DNA of 41,366 bases, taken from contig JADHMX010000008.1 in NCBI GenBank assembly GCA_016779825.1, forward strand, positions 1 through 41,366, written 5' to 3'. Below the pieces are notes generated by a model, which saw only the letters and a list, made by a program, of their open reading frames with translations, searched no databases and was not told where the DNA came from. Below are positions 16,651-26,386 of this stretch, piece after piece (the stretch's first letter is position 1; every line of letters starts with the position of its first letter). Made by a program: the position numbers and the translations under genes. The DNA is from Synechococcus sp. BS301-5m-G53. Lineage in GTDB: Bacteria > Cyanobacteriota > Cyanobacteriia > PCC-6307 > Cyanobiaceae.

Positions 16651-18174
16651 GTGTGGCCACCCGCTGATTCCGATCATCTGCTCGTGGATGCTGCGTCCAT
16701 GGCTGCCGTGGAGCAGAGGTTGTTCGATAGCGGCATGCCCGTCGCCGCCTTGATGGAGAAGGTGGGTCTTGCCATGACGGCATGGCTGCTGGCGCGCCGG
16801 GATCTGCTGCGCCATGGCGTGGTGGTCCTGGTGGGACCGGGTCATAACGGTGGCGATGGCCTGGTGGTGGCCAGGGAGCTGCACCTGGCGGGAGTTGAGG
16901 TTTCCCTCTGGTGTCCCCTCCCGATTCGCAAGCCCCTGACCGCTGAACATCTGCGTCATGGGGAGTGGCTGGGTCTCCGGCGCCTGGCTCAAGAGCCCGA
17001 TCCAGGAGGTGCGGCGCTGTGGCTGGATGCGGTGTTCGGGCTCGGCCAAAGCCGGCCGCTGCCTCAGTCGTTGGTTGATCTGTTCCGTCGACGAGAGCAG
17101 ATGCGGCCTGGGGCGCTGATCAGCCTGGATGTGCCATCGGGCCTTTGTTCCGATCAAGGCACCGTGTTGGGGGAGCAGGCGGCCTGTGCTTCGGCCACCC
17201 TCAGCGTTGGCTGGTTGAAGCGTGGGTTGTGTCTGGACCCAGCCCGTCCCTGGGTTGGTGCGCTGGTGCGGATTGATCTGGGTTTTTCCCCTGCGGTGAT
17301 GGGCGACGCCACTGCAGTGTTGCCGCGTCGCCTGCCGGTGGAAGAGGCAACAACGACTCCGTTCCCACCACTGCCGCCAACAGCGATGAAGTACGAACGG
17401 GGCCGCTGCCTCGTGGTGGCGGGCAGTGATCGCTATCCCGGCGCGGCATATCTGGCATTGCGGGGGGCCATGGCCAGTGGTTGCGGCTGTGTTCAGGCCG
17501 CTGTGCCGCCCCGTCTGCAATCCGGCTTGTGGCAGGTGTTGCCCGAGGTGATGCAACTGGAGGACGGGTTGATTCCAGACCGGTTGGATGCAGTTTTGGC
17601 CGGTCCCGGACTCGGGGACCCCAGCCATTGGTGGAACCAGTGGTCGGAGCAGCTGCTCAGCGTCGCTGGTTTGCTGGTGCTGGATGCGGATGGCATCAAT
17701 GGACTGGCGGCCAGTCCGGAGGGGTGGCGTTGGTTGTTGCAGCGGCAGGGGCCGACATGGCTGACGCCCCATGCGGCCGAGTTTGTGCGTTTGTTTCCGC
17801 ACTGCGATGAGGGTGATGCACTCGGCAAGGCAATCGCCGCAGCCCGCTGTAGTGGTTGTTGCGTTTTGCTGAAGGGTGCCCATTCCGTGCTGGCGGATCC
17901 ATCGGGTGCGGCTGTGGTGCTGACAGGCACGTCTCCTCGGGCGGCCCGCACGGGCCTCGGAGATCTGCTGGCCGGTTTCGCCGCTGGTTGGGGCGCCCAG
18001 GTTGTCGCTGCGCAGCATCAGCCAGGACTGGAAAGCTTTGCTGCCGCTATGGCTTTGCATGGTTTGGCAGCACAGCGTGCTCGCTCAAGTGATGCTTCGG
18101 CGATTGCAGATTGTTTGAAAACCCTTACGGCGCAGTGTCAGAAAAAGCAAACAACGATGTTCAACGAAGTCTGA
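16651..18174 (+). CDS. nnr: Bifunctional NAD(P)H-hydrate epimerase / ADP-dependent dehydratase
   Basis: This 507-residue fusion repairs damaged nicotinamide cofactors. The N-terminal YjeF_N half (about 1-215) has [12 protein letters not shown] and [20 protein letters not shown], and epimerises S/R-NAD(P)HX. The C-terminal ribokinase-like half (about 230-507) has [29 protein letters not shown] and the ATP site [13 protein letters not shown], and dehydrates S-NAD(P)HX using ADP. It starts at GTG 16651 and is divergent from mnmA. Confidence 0.93.
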   Translation: MWPPADSDHLLVDAASMAAVEQRLFDSGMPVAALMEKVGLAMTAWLLARRDLLRHGVVVLVGPGHNGGDGLVVARELHLAGVEVSLWCPLPIRKPLTAEHLRHGEWLGLRRLAQEPDPGGAALWLDAVFGLGQSRPLPQSLVDLFRRREQMRPGALISLDVPSGLCSDQGTVLGEQAACASATLSVGWLKRGLCLDPARPWVGALVRIDLGFSPAVMGDATAVLPRRLPVEEATTTPFPPLPPTAMKYERGRCLVVAGSDRYPGAAYLALRGAMASGCGCVQAAVPPRLQSGLWQVLPEVMQLEDGLIPDRLDAVLAGPGLGDPSHWWNQWSEQLLSVAGLLVLDADGINGLAASPEGWRWLLQRQGPTWLTPHAAEFVRLFPHCDEGDALGKAIAAARCSGCCVLLKGAHSVLADPSGAAVVLTGTSPRAARTGLGDLLAGFAAGWGAQVVAAQHQPGLESFAAAMALHGLAAQRARSSDASAIADCLKTLTAQCQKKQTTMFNEV

Positions 18175-18353
18175 ACAAATGATTCGTTTTGAACGTCTCG
18201 GCTTGCTGGTCCCAAAAGGGCTTTTCCGGGTTTTTAAATCTTTCGCAAATCTGAAATGTTGCGGTTTGCTGTTCTGAATCTGAAGGGTTGCTGAAAACAC
18301 ATCCACATTCTTTCTGTTCGTAGGAAAGTCGATTCACCTCCGCAGCACCCAAG

Positions 18354-19292
18354 GTGTCTACCGCTTCCAAGCCGCTGGAGACTCAACGCCGGCGCAGCAG
18401 CGACCCTGTCAGTTGGTACCTCGCCACCATTGGCAGAATTCCACTGCTTACCCCGGCAGAGGAAATCGAGCTGGGGAATCAGGTGCAGGCCATGATGGCT
18501 CTGACCGAAGACGGTTCCCGTGAGTTCGAAGATGGAGAGCTCACCACGCCGCAGCGCCGTCTCCTGAGGATTGGTCGCCGCGCCAAAGAGCGGATGATGA
18601 AGGCCAACCTTCGTCTGGTCGTCAGCGTTGCCAAGAAATATCAGGGCAAGGGTCTGGAGTTGCTTGATCTGATTCAGGAGGGCTCCCTCGGCCTGGAGCG
18701 TGCTGTTGAGAAATTCGATCCCACCCGCGGCTACAAGTTCTCGACCTATGCCTTCTGGTGGATCCGCCAGAGCATGACCCGTGCGATTGCCTGCCAGTCG
18801 CGCACGATTCGACTGCCGGTTCATCTCAGTGAGCGGCTCACCACCATCCGCAAGGTCAGTCTTGACCTCGCCCACAAACTGGGTGCCATGCCCAGCCGTG
18901 TGGAGATCGCGGAAGCGATGGATATTCCCTTGGATGAGCTGGATTCGCTGCTGCGTCAGGCCCTCACCACCAGCAGCCTGGATGCACCCGTTAATGGTGA
19001 AGAAGGTCGCAGCTTCCTCGGGGATTTGATTGCAGATTCATCCCTCGATGAACCGCTCGAAATCGTGGAGCAGCGAATTCATCACGAACAGCTGGGCCGC
19101 TGGCTGAGTCATCTCAGTGAACAGGAGCAGCATGTTTTGCGCATGCGCTTCGGGCTTGAGGGCAACGAACGCCACACGCTGGCTGAAATCGGACGTCTCA
19201 TGGACGTGTCCAGAGAGCGGGTGCGTCAGGTGGAACTCAAAGCGCTGCGGAAGCTGCGCAACCTGACCCGTCGTCTTCCGAGCGGCATCTGA
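18354..19292 (+). CDS. RpoD/SigA-family group 2 sigma factor
   Basis: This 312-residue sigma-70 protein lacks the acidic region 1.1 and so is a group 2 (non-essential) type. Region 1.2 is DPVSWYLATIGRIPLLTPAEE, region 2 contains LRLVVSVAKKYQGKG, LDLIQEGSLGLERAVEKFDP and FSTYAFWWIRQSMTRAI (the -10 recognition helix), region 3 follows, and region 4.2 is TLAEIGRLMDVSRERVRQVE (the -35 helix-turn-helix). GTG 18354 starts it. The 179-bp upstream region is AT-richer than its surroundings but I see no convincing promoter there. Which of the several Synechococcus group 2 sigmas this is cannot be settled here. Confidence 0.92.
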   Translation: MSTASKPLETQRRRSSDPVSWYLATIGRIPLLTPAEEIELGNQVQAMMALTEDGSREFEDGELTTPQRRLLRIGRRAKERMMKANLRLVVSVAKKYQGKGLELLDLIQEGSLGLERAVEKFDPTRGYKFSTYAFWWIRQSMTRAIACQSRTIRLPVHLSERLTTIRKVSLDLAHKLGAMPSRVEIAEAMDIPLDELDSLLRQALTTSSLDAPVNGEEGRSFLGDLIADSSLDEPLEIVEQRIHHEQLGRWLSHLSEQEQHVLRMRFGLEGNERHTLAEIGRLMDVSRERVRQVELKALRKLRNLTRRLPSGI

Positions 19293-19342
19293 GCCCGCTC
19301 GGAGACAGCGCCTTCAAGAGAAACGAGGCAAGTTCAGCTGAA

Positions 19343-20428
19343 TCAGTCTTCCGCCCAGATGTAGCGGGTGAGTTCAGATGGATCCGGCTCGGGGGCGGAG
19401 AGGGCAAAGTCAACGCAGTCCTGAACGATGCCGTCGATCTCTTTTTCGATCGCGCGCAGTTCATCGCTGTTCACCAGACCAGCTTCCGTTAGATCCCTCT
19501 CGAGGGCTTTGAGGGGATCACGCTTGGCCCAGAACTGCTTCTCTTCCTCTGCGCGCAGTTCGTCAGGGTCGGCCAGGGAGTGACCACGGAAGCGGTAGGT
19601 CAGGCATTCGAGCAAGGTCGGCCCCTCTCCGGCCCGAGCCCGCTCGACAGCACGCTGGGCTGCCGCACGCACGGCCAGGACATCCATTCCGTCCACCTCT
19701 TCGCCGGCCATCCCGAAGGAGCTGGCCTTGCGCCAGATCTCCGGGTCACTGGTGGCCCTGTCGTGGGACATGCCAATGGCCCACTTGTTGTTTTCGACCA
19801 CGAAGATGATCGGCAGCTTCCATAGCTGCGCCATGTTCATGCATTCGAAGAACTGACCGTTGTTGCAGGTTCCATCTCCAAAGAATGCTGCTGTCACGGC
19901 GTTGCTGGAGGCATCACCCAGGGCGTCCCGCTTGTAGCGGCTTGTGAAGGCTGAACCGAGAGCCACGGGGATGCCTTCGGCGATGAAGGCAAAGCCACCC
20001 AGCAGGTGATGCTCCTTGGAGAACAGGTGCATTGAACCCCCACGCCCCTTGCTGCAACCGGTCTCCTTGCCGAAAAGTTCGCTCATGACCTCACGGGCCG
20101 GCACGCCGGCACTCAAGGCATGAACGTGATCGCGATACGTGCTGCAGAACCAGTCGTGCTGACGCTTCATCGCACCAATCACACCAGTGCTGACGGCTTC
20201 CTGACCGTTGTAGAGGTGCACGAAGCCAAACATTTTGCCCCGGTAATACATCTCGGCGCATTTGTCCTCAAAGCGCCTGCCCAGGGTCATGTCCCGGTAG
20301 AGCTCAAGACCGGTGTCCCGGTCAACGGTGGCTCGCTGTGTGGTGACCAGTTTCGCGAGCCGTTCGGCATGGGGACCAGCAGTCGCAGTGCCAATTGGAG
20401 CGGAATCGACGGCGAGGTCCTGGCCCAT
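19343..20428 (-). CDS. pdhA: Pyruvate dehydrogenase E1 component, alpha subunit
   Basis: This 361-residue thiamine-diphosphate enzyme decarboxylates pyruvate and passes the acetyl group to E2. Motifs: [18 protein letters not shown], the phosphorylation-loop-like [11 protein letters not shown], the ThDP/Mg site [17 protein letters not shown] with [11 protein letters not shown], and [19 protein letters not shown] 20428 is preferred over a GTG 6 nt upstream because AGGTGG sits just ahead of the ATG. It converges with the sigma gene (50 bp) and is divergent from ftn2. Confidence 0.94.
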   Translation of the reverse strand: MGQDLAVDSAPIGTATAGPHAERLAKLVTTQRATVDRDTGLELYRDMTLGRRFEDKCAEMYYRGKMFGFVHLYNGQEAVSTGVIGAMKRQHDWFCSTYRDHVHALSAGVPAREVMSELFGKETGCSKGRGGSMHLFSKEHHLLGGFAFIAEGIPVALGSAFTSRYKRDALGDASSNAVTAAFFGDGTCNNGQFFECMNMAQLWKLPIIFVVENNKWAIGMSHDRATSDPEIWRKASSFGMAGEEVDGMDVLAVRAAAQRAVERARAGEGPTLLECLTYRFRGHSLADPDELRAEEEKQFWAKRDPLKALERDLTEAGLVNSDELRAIEKEIDGIVQDCVDFALSAPEPDPSELTRYIWAED

Positions 20429-20529
20429 GTCCACCTAAGGGATTGCGATCGACTTTAAGGGCCCGCCCAAGATCGATGGGCAAAACCCTTGACACTGACT
20501 AAGATCCGCGTCTCCTTGCAGCGGCGCTG

Positions 20530-22485
20530 TTGGATCTGCCCATCGATCATTTCCGACTTCTGGGCGTGAGTCCATCTGCAGAGCCAGAGGCGATTCTGCG
20601 CCGGTTGGAAACCCGTTGTGACAGTCCACCGGACCAGGGCTTCACCCACGAGGCTCTGCTCCAACGGGCCGACTTGCTGCGTCGCAGCGCCGATCTGCTG
20701 ACAGATCCCGCCGACAGGGCTGAATACGAAGCGGCTTTGCTGCGGCTCAGTGAATCCCATCCGAATGGAACGGTGGGATTGGACCTCCCCTCGAGCAGTG
20801 AGGTGGCGGGGTTGATTCTGCTCTGGGAGGCCCATGGAGCGATTGAGGCGTTTCAACTGGCCCGGCAGGGGCTCCAGCCCCCTCAGGCTCCAGCCCTGGG
20901 CAGTGGTCGTGAAGCGGATCTGACGCTCCTGGCGGCTCTGGCCTGCCGCGATGCTGCCTTGGAGGAACAGGAGCAGCGCCGTTATGAGTCGGCCGCGCAA
21001 CTCTTGATCGACGGGATCCAGCTGCAACAGCGGATGGGCAAGCTGCCTGATCAGCAACGCTTGCTGGAAGACGCGTTGCAGGCGCTCACCCCTTTCAGGA
21101 TTCTGGATCTGCTGAGTCGTGATCTGGGGGATCAGGACTCCCATCAACGGGGTCTGACGCTGCTGGATGAGTTGGTCGTCGCCCGTGGTGGCTTGGAGGC
21201 CGTCGACGTTGATGACGATCAGCCCGGGAGCCTCAGTCAGGACGATTTCGAATCCTTCTTTCATCAGATCCGTCGATTCCTGACGGTTCAGGAGCAGATT
21301 GATCTGTTCAGTCGCTGGTTTGAGGGAGGAGCCTCTGATGCGGGTTTTCTTACGGTTCTGGCGCTGACCGCGGCAGGGTTCTCGCGGCGCAAGCCCGAGT
21401 TCTTGGAGCAAGCGCGCGAGCGGATGCAAACCCTTGCCAATGCAGATCTCGACCCGATGCCGCTGCTGGGCTGTCTTGATCTGCTTTTGGGCAACGTCAA
21501 GGATGCGGACCGGCATTTCGCTGTTTTGCGGGATCCAGACCTGCAGGCCTGGTTCCTGAACCACCCCGGTGATCGGCTTGCTGCGCAATGCGAATACTGC
21601 AGAGCCTGGCTTGAACGCGATGTGTTGCCGGGATACCGCGATGTCGATGCATCGGGTGCAGATCTGGATGCCTGGTTCGCTGATCGTGATGTGCAGGGCT
21701 TTGTCGATCGTCTCGATCGCAAGGCGTCGCGTCAGATCGGCGCTGATGAGATGGCCCTGGCCTGGGCAACGGCAGGGGATGCATCAATTGAGTCCTCGCA
21801 CGATTTGGATGAATCGGTTTCGGATGTTGATTCCGAAGACGCGGATGCGCCTCAGCCCCTCTGGCAGCAACGCTGGCTTCGTCCGGCTGCTGCAGCTCTT
21901 GCAGTGGTCGGGATCGCTGTGGGAGGCATCGCCCTGGTTCGACGCAACCTGGACTCCGCGCCCGCAATGCTGGAGACGACTTCGGAGACCGCTGAGGTTG
22001 AAGAGACCGCGGACGTCGACGCTCCTGCGCTGCCGCTGGCCGATGGACCTATCGCGAGCCTGAAGCCCGACCTTCAGCCTTCCGCTCCCTCGGAACCGCT
22101 GGTCAGTGATGCACCAACGGAAGCAGAGCTGCAGGCTTTGGTGCAGGGATGGTTGGATGCCAAGGCTTTGACCCTGTCCGGTCAGCAGGCTGATCTTTCC
22201 GTCGTGGCGAGGGATCCCTTGGTGAAGCGCGTCGAGGCTGAGCGAGCAGCGGATGCGGCCGCAGGACGATCAAAGTCGATTGATGCCTCGATTACCACCA
22301 TCGAGGTGGTGGACCGCCAACCTCACAGGATTGAATTGCTGGCCCAAGTGGCCTACAGCGATCGCCTTCAGGATGTCGACGGTGTCTTGATCGAAGAGAC
22401 AGCGGCGACTGATTTCATCGTGACCTATGTGCTTGGAAGGGATGGAAAGCAATGGCGTTTGCATGAATACATGTCGGGCTCCTGA
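20530..22485 (+). CDS. ftn2: Cell division protein Ftn2/ZipN (ARC6 homologue)
   Basis: This 651-residue protein has an N-terminal J-like domain (LPIDHFRLLGVSPSAEPEAI, no HPD motif, as in ARC6-type proteins), a long helical middle with a DUF4101-like repeat region, an acidic linker (about 415-445), one transmembrane helix at about 455-475 (AAAALAVVGIAVGGIAL) and a C-terminal IMS-type domain (LVQGWLDAKALTLSG to WRLHEYMSGS). In cyanobacteria Ftn2/ZipN is a membrane anchor that organises the FtsZ ring. It starts at TTG 20530. A TTGACA hexamer lies at 20489-20494, without a clear -10 partner. Confidence 0.88.
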   Translation: MDLPIDHFRLLGVSPSAEPEAILRRLETRCDSPPDQGFTHEALLQRADLLRRSADLLTDPADRAEYEAALLRLSESHPNGTVGLDLPSSSEVAGLILLWEAHGAIEAFQLARQGLQPPQAPALGSGREADLTLLAALACRDAALEEQEQRRYESAAQLLIDGIQLQQRMGKLPDQQRLLEDALQALTPFRILDLLSRDLGDQDSHQRGLTLLDELVVARGGLEAVDVDDDQPGSLSQDDFESFFHQIRRFLTVQEQIDLFSRWFEGGASDAGFLTVLALTAAGFSRRKPEFLEQARERMQTLANADLDPMPLLGCLDLLLGNVKDADRHFAVLRDPDLQAWFLNHPGDRLAAQCEYCRAWLERDVLPGYRDVDASGADLDAWFADRDVQGFVDRLDRKASRQIGADEMALAWATAGDASIESSHDLDESVSDVDSEDADAPQPLWQQRWLRPAAAALAVVGIAVGGIALVRRNLDSAPAMLETTSETAEVEETADVDAPALPLADGPIASLKPDLQPSAPSEPLVSDAPTEAELQALVQGWLDAKALTLSGQQADLSVVARDPLVKRVEAERAADAAAGRSKSIDASITTIEVVDRQPHRIELLAQVAYSDRLQDVDGVLIEETAATDFIVTYVLGRDGKQWRLHEYMSGS

Positions 22486-22540
22486 GCTGCTTGACCGTCG
22501 CTTTTTACGATCACCCCATTGATTCAGGGGCGTGACGCCG

Positions 22541-24037
22541 ATGTTCGACGAGCTTTCCGCCCGTTTTGAGGATGCTGTCAAAGGGCTGCGAGGCCAAGAC
22601 AGCATCAGCGAGACCAATGTCGATGGAGCCCTAAAGGATGTTCGCCGGGCGCTGCTGGAAGCGGATGTAAGCCTTCCGGTGGTGAAGGACTTTGTCGCTG
22701 AAGTCCGCGAGAAGGCTGTCGGTGCCGAGGTGGTGCGCGGTGTCAGTCCGGATCAGAAGTTCATCCAGGTGGTCCATGAACAGCTGGTGGAGGTCATGGG
22801 GGGAGATAACGCTCCCCTGGCCAAGGCAGCTGAAGCTCCCACCGTCGTGTTGATGGCCGGCCTTCAGGGTGCCGGTAAGACCACGGCTACGGCCAAGCTG
22901 GGCCTCCACCTCAAGGATCAGGGGCGACGGGCCCTGATGGTGGGTGCCGACGTCTATCGACCAGCGGCCATTGAGCAGCTCAAGACCTTGGGTGCTCAGA
23001 TCGATGTGGAGGTGTTCAGCCTCGGTGCCGAGGCCAAGCCAGAGGACATTGCGGCTGCTGGTCTGGCCAAGGCGAAAGAGGAAGGCTTCGACACGCTCCT
23101 CGTCGACACCGCCGGTCGCCTCCAGATCGACACCGAGATGATGGAGGAGATGGTGCGGATCCGCACCGCTGTGCAGCCCGATGAGGTGCTGCTGGTGGTG
23201 GATTCGATGATCGGCCAGGAAGCGGCCGAACTGACCCGTGCTTTCCACGATCAGGTGGGCATCACCGGTGCGGTGCTCACCAAGCTCGATGGTGATTCCC
23301 GCGGCGGTGCAGCTCTCTCGATCCGCAAGGTGAGCGGTCAGCCGATCAAGTTCATCGGTACGGGCGAGAAGGTGGAGGCGCTGCAGCCGTTCCATCCCGA
23401 ACGGATGGCCAGCCGCATCCTCGGCATGGGTGATGTGCTGACCCTGGTGGAGAAGGCCCAGAAGGAGGTCGAACTCGCCGACGTCGAGAAGATGCAGAAG
23501 AAGCTGCAGGAAGCGACCTTTGACTTCTCGGACTTCGTGAAGCAGATGCGCTTGATCAAGCGCATGGGCTCGCTTGGGGGCCTGATGAAAATGATCCCGG
23601 GCATGAACAAAATCGATGACGGCATGCTCAAACAGGGGGAGCAGCAGCTCAAGCGCATCGAGGCCATGATCGGCTCGATGACCCAGCAGGAGCGGGAAAA
23701 TCCCGACCTCTTGGCCAGTCAACCCTCAAGGCGTCGTCGGATCGCTAGCGGCAGCGGTCATCAGGCTGCTGATGTGGACAAGGTGCTGGCCGACTTCCAG
23801 AAGATGCGCGGCTTCATGCAGCAGATGAGCCAGGGCAACATGCCCGGCATGGGTGGAATGCCAGGGATGGGCGGGATGCCAGGAATGCCCGGGATGGGCG
23901 GCATGCCGGGCATGGGTGGAATGCCAGGAATGCCTGGCATGGGTGGCATGCCCGGGGGCGGTGGTCGCCCCGGACGCGGCGGTCCGCCGAAGCGGCAGCG
24001 ACCCGCCAAGAAGAAGAAGGGCTTCGGGGACCTGTGA
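22541..24037 (+). CDS. ffh: Signal recognition particle protein Ffh
   Basis: This 498-residue GTPase binds signal sequences and 4.5S RNA and targets nascent membrane proteins. The N domain starts [16 protein letters not shown]. The G domain has [14 protein letters not shown] (G1), DTAGRLQID (G3), [13 protein letters not shown] (G4) and [14 protein letters not shown]. The Met-rich M domain (about 295-430) ends with the RNA-binding [14 protein letters not shown] 22541 is preferred over GTG 22532 because family members begin MFDEL and AGGGG lies at a suitable distance. The C-terminal tail is a Gly-Met-Pro repeat followed by a basic end. Confidence 0.95.
   Translation: MFDELSARFEDAVKGLRGQDSISETNVDGALKDVRRALLEADVSLPVVKDFVAEVREKAVGAEVVRGVSPDQKFIQVVHEQLVEVMGGDNAPLAKAAEAPTVVLMAGLQGAGKTTATAKLGLHLKDQGRRALMVGADVYRPAAIEQLKTLGAQIDVEVFSLGAEAKPEDIAAAGLAKAKEEGFDTLLVDTAGRLQIDTEMMEEMVRIRTAVQPDEVLLVVDSMIGQEAAELTRAFHDQVGITGAVLTKLDGDSRGGAALSIRKVSGQPIKFIGTGEKVEALQPFHPERMASRILGMGDVLTLVEKAQKEVELADVEKMQKKLQEATFDFSDFVKQMRLIKRMGSLGGLMKMIPGMNKIDDGMLKQGEQQLKRIEAMIGSMTQQERENPDLLASQPSRRRRIASGSGHQAADVDKVLADFQKMRGFMQQMSQGNMPGMGGMPGMGGMPGMPGMGGMPGMGGMPGMPGMGGMPGGGGRPGRGGPPKRQRPAKKKKGFGDL
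23839..23956 (+). repeat. In-frame MPGMGG minisatellite in the ffh tail
   Basis: Imperfect 9- and 18-bp units encoding MPGMGG and MPGM repeat across this segment, with third-position changes between copies. The repeats preserve the frame and lie after the RNA-binding part of the M domain. Length variation between strains would be expected. Confidence 0.8.
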
Positions 24038-24051
24038 GGGCGGAGCGGTAT

Positions 24052-24091
24052 GGTGGTTGTTTGGCGGGCGTTTAGGCGCCGCCGGACCACC
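24052..24091 (+). other. Two-tier stem-loop between ffh and rpsP
   Basis: Outer arms GGTGGT (24052-24057) and ACCACC (24086-24091) enclose inner arms GGCGG (24063-24067) and CCGCC (24079-24083), with a further CG/CG pair inside. A short pyrimidine run (TCTTTTCC) follows. It lies 14 nt past the ffh stop and 26 nt before the rpsP ATG, so it could be an ffh terminator, an attenuator or an S16-responsive leader. Confidence 0.5.
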
Positions 24092-24116
24092 TCTTTTCCT
24101 TCATTCCAGGGCCACG

Positions 24117-24524
24117 ATGATCAAGCTCCGCCTGAAGCGGTTTGGCAAGAAGCGGGAAGCGAGCTTCCGCCTCGTGGCCTGCAACAGCACCTCGCGTCGG
24201 GACGGTCGTCCCCTCCAGGAGCTGGGCTTCTACAACCCGCGGACGAAGGAAACGCGTCTCGACACCGAGGCCATCCGTGAGCGTCTGGGTCAGGGTGCCC
24301 AACCCACCGATGTGGTGCGCACGCTGCTCGAGCGTGGCGGTCTTCTGGAAAAGACCGTGCGTTCTGCGGAGACCGTTGGTAAGGCCAAGCAAGCGGCCAA
24401 GCGTGAGGCTGATGCCAAGCAAGCCGCTAAGGAGGCTGCTGAGGCCAAGGCTGCCGCAGCTGAAGAGAAGGCTGCCGAAGCTGAAGCTTCCGATTCTGCT
24501 GATTCCGAATCCACCGAGGGCTGA
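24117..24524 (+). CDS. rpsP: 30S ribosomal protein S16
   Basis: This 135-residue protein begins [20 protein letters not shown], with [14 protein letters not shown], the classical S16 core (about 1-82), which binds 16S rRNA and aids 30S assembly. It is followed by an Ala/Lys/Glu-rich helical tail of about 50 residues that most bacterial S16 lack. ATG 24117 was chosen; the frame is open upstream into the ffh-rpsP spacer. The order ffh-rpsP-phoH-era-side genes is typical of cyanobacterial chromosomes. Confidence 0.96.
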   Translation: MIKLRLKRFGKKREASFRLVACNSTSRRDGRPLQELGFYNPRTKETRLDTEAIRERLGQGAQPTDVVRTLLERGGLLEKTVRSAETVGKAKQAAKREADAKQAAKEAAEAKAAAAEEKAAEAEASDSADSESTEG

Positions 24525-24532
24525 TCATTCCG

Positions 24533-25528
24533 GTGTCTGACGACGGCGAACGCGGCCGCTTCGTTCTCGACCTACCTGATCCCGATGCTGCACTGGCTCT
24601 GGCCGGTGCAGCAGAAACAACCCTGCATCGCCTGGAAGCTCTGACAGGAGCCTCCATGGTGCTGCGGGGTCTTCAACTGGTGATCACCGGGCGGCCGACG
24701 CAGATCGAGCGGGCTGCCGCCGTTGTTGAACTGGTGCGCCCGATCTGGCAGGAGGGTCAGTCGGTCTCACCGGTGGATCTTCAATCGGCCCTTGGCGCCC
24801 TCAACACGGGCCGGGGCGATGACCACGCCGCCATGGGTGAACAGGTGCTGGCGAAGAGCCAGAAGGGCAACCTGTTGCGCCCTCGCACCCTGCGTCAGAA
24901 GAAATACGTGGATGCGATGGAGCGCCACGACCTCACCTTTGCCCTCGGCCCTGCCGGCACGGGAAAAACTTTTCTGGCCACCGTTCTGGCGGTTCGGATG
25001 CTCACCGAACGCAAGGTGGAGCGCTTGATCCTCACCAGGCCGGCTGTTGAAGCTGGGGAACGTCTGGGGTTCCTGCCGGGCGACCTGCAGCAAAAGGTGG
25101 ATCCCTATCTGCGACCGCTTTATGACGCCTTGCATTCTCTGCTCGGCGCAGAAAAAACCAGCGTGCTGTTGGAGAAGGGGGTGATTGAGGTGGCTCCGCT
25201 GGCCTACATGCGTGGCCGAACCCTCGGCGATGCCTTCGTGATTCTCGATGAGGCCCAGAACACCACGCCGGCCCAGATGCGCATGGTGCTCACCCGTCTT
25301 GGAGAGCGTTCTCGGATGGTGGTGACGGGTGATCCCACCCAGGTGGATCTCCCCCCCGCGGTGCAGAGCGGTTTGGTGGAGGCCTCCGAGGTTCTGGAGG
25401 GTGTGGAAGGGGTCGCTGTCTGTCGCCTCACCGCGGCGGATGTGGTGCGTCACCCCCTTGTGCAGCGGGTGGTCGAGGCCTATGCCCGACGTGACGAACG
25501 CAAGACAGCCAAGCCTGTGCGTCGATAG
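24533..25528 (+). CDS. phoH: PhoH family ATPase
   Basis: This 331-residue protein has a small KH-like N-terminal part (about 25-75, LEALTGASMVLRG and IERAAAVVELVRP) and a P-loop ATPase domain: LGPAGTGKTFLATVLAV (Walker A, about residue 140), TRPAVEAGERLGFLPGD, AFVILDEAQNTTPAQM (Walker B) and MVVTGDPTQVDLP. PhoH-like proteins are linked to RNA metabolism and phosphate stress; the substrate is not established. It starts at GTG 24533, 8 bp after rpsP, and is probably co-transcribed with it. Confidence 0.92.
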   Translation: MSDDGERGRFVLDLPDPDAALALAGAAETTLHRLEALTGASMVLRGLQLVITGRPTQIERAAAVVELVRPIWQEGQSVSPVDLQSALGALNTGRGDDHAAMGEQVLAKSQKGNLLRPRTLRQKKYVDAMERHDLTFALGPAGTGKTFLATVLAVRMLTERKVERLILTRPAVEAGERLGFLPGDLQQKVDPYLRPLYDALHSLLGAEKTSVLLEKGVIEVAPLAYMRGRTLGDAFVILDEAQNTTPAQMRMVLTRLGERSRMVVTGDPTQVDLPPAVQSGLVEASEVLEGVEGVAVCRLTAADVVRHPLVQRVVEAYARRDERKTAKPVRR

Positions 25529-25551
25529 GGAGATCCACACCCCACTCCCTT

Positions 25552-25587
25552 GTCACCACTGGCAGGATGTGTTGAGTCTTTGGTGAC
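25552..25587. repeat. Inverted repeat GTCACCA/TGGTGAC
   Basis: Seven-base arms at 25552-25558 and 25581-25587, separated by 22 bp, lie in the 68-bp gap between phoH and the BAX-inhibitor-like gene. No U-tract follows. It may be an operator or a weak RNA hairpin in the leader of the downstream gene, or chance. Confidence 0.3.
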
Positions 25588-25596
25588 CTGGTCGAC

Positions 25597-26328
25597 ATGC
25601 CAGCAAGCAGCAATTTCCAGGAGGCGATCCGCGAGGCGCAATCCAGCGCCCTCGTTGGACCCAACGTTGTCAATAAAGCGCTGCCCTACGTCGGCGGCGG
25701 CATGGTGCTCACCTCGATCGGGGTGATCGGTGGTCTTTCGATGATGGCCACTCCCCTGTTCATGCCCCTGTTCTGGGTGGCTGTGATCGGCAACTTGGTG
25801 CTGTTCTTCGTGGCGCAGAACGTTGCGATGAAGGGCAACAACGCCACAGCTTTGCCGTTGTTGTCGATCTACAGCCTGATCACCGGTTTCACCTTGAGCG
25901 GCCTCGTGGCGTTTGCTGGAGCCGTTGCCGGCATCGGTGCGGTTGGCACAGCAGCTCTGGCCACCGGCATCACCTTCGTGATTGCCTCGATCGTTGGCCG
26001 TCGCATGAGTGATTCGGTCGGTCAGGCCCTCTCCGGTGTCGTCGGTCTCGGCTTGATCGGTTTGATTCTGGCGATGGTTGTCCAGTTCATCGGCGGCATC
26101 TTTGCTCCGTCCATGTTCCATGGCACCAGCTTTGAGTTGATGATCGCCGGCTTCGGCACCGTGCTCTTCGTGGGCGCCGCCTTTGTCGACTTCTACACGA
26201 TGCCCCGTTCCTACCGGGATGATCAGTACCTGGCAGGTGCCCTGAGCATGTACCTCACCTACATCAACCTGTTCATCTTCATCCTGCGCTTGATCATCGT
26301 GCTCAATGGCGGTGGTCGTCGCGACTGA
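25597..26328 (+). CDS. BAX inhibitor-1/YccA-like membrane protein
   Basis: This 243-residue integral membrane protein has about seven hydrophobic helices and the late motif AAFVDFYTMPRSYRDDQYLAG before a final helix, typical of the BI-1/YccA (TMBIM) family. Family members are pH-dependent calcium leak channels or modulators of membrane protease FtsH; the role here is not known. ATG 25597 opens with a soluble N-terminus containing FQEAIREAQ. A strong terminator follows 29 bp after the stop. Confidence 0.85.
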   Translation: MPASSNFQEAIREAQSSALVGPNVVNKALPYVGGGMVLTSIGVIGGLSMMATPLFMPLFWVAVIGNLVLFFVAQNVAMKGNNATALPLLSIYSLITGFTLSGLVAFAGAVAGIGAVGTAALATGITFVIASIVGRRMSDSVGQALSGVVGLGLIGLILAMVVQFIGGIFAPSMFHGTSFELMIAGFGTVLFVGAAFVDFYTMPRSYRDDQYLAGALSMYLTYINLFIFILRLIIVLNGGGRRD

Positions 26329-26357
26329 CGATTTCAACCCAATCGAATCCGCCTTAG

Positions 26358-26381
26358 CCCCGGCTTGTCCGGGGTTTTTTT
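26358..26381 (+). terminator. Rho-independent terminator
   Basis: CCCCGG (26358-26363), loop CTTGT, CCGGGG (26369-26374), then seven T (26375-26381). It ends the ftn2-to-BI-1-like run and lies 5 bp before the end of the convergent gene on the minus strand. Confidence 0.92.
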
Positions 26382-26386
26382 ATGGC

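Noticed and set aside
16600-18060. Very long open frame on the minus strand continuing upstream of mnmA
   Set aside because: It is antisense to nnr, a clear two-domain enzyme. The translation is His/Gln/Arg-rich without domains, as expected of a shadow in GC-rich DNA.
18175-18353. AT-richer gap before the sigma factor with AAAAGGGCTTTT and a T run
   Set aside because: The potential stem has too short a loop and no consistent pairing; I see no reliable promoter or terminator.
20489-20505. TTGACA hexamer with nearby TAAGAT upstream of ftn2
   Set aside because: The spacing between the hexamers is 5 bp rather than about 17, and no -10 is seen at the right distance, so I do not call a promoter.
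22631-23722. Open minus-strand frame of about 363 codons, rich in His and Leu
   Set aside because: It is antisense to the conserved Ffh GTPase domain; the pattern is imposed by Ffh codons.
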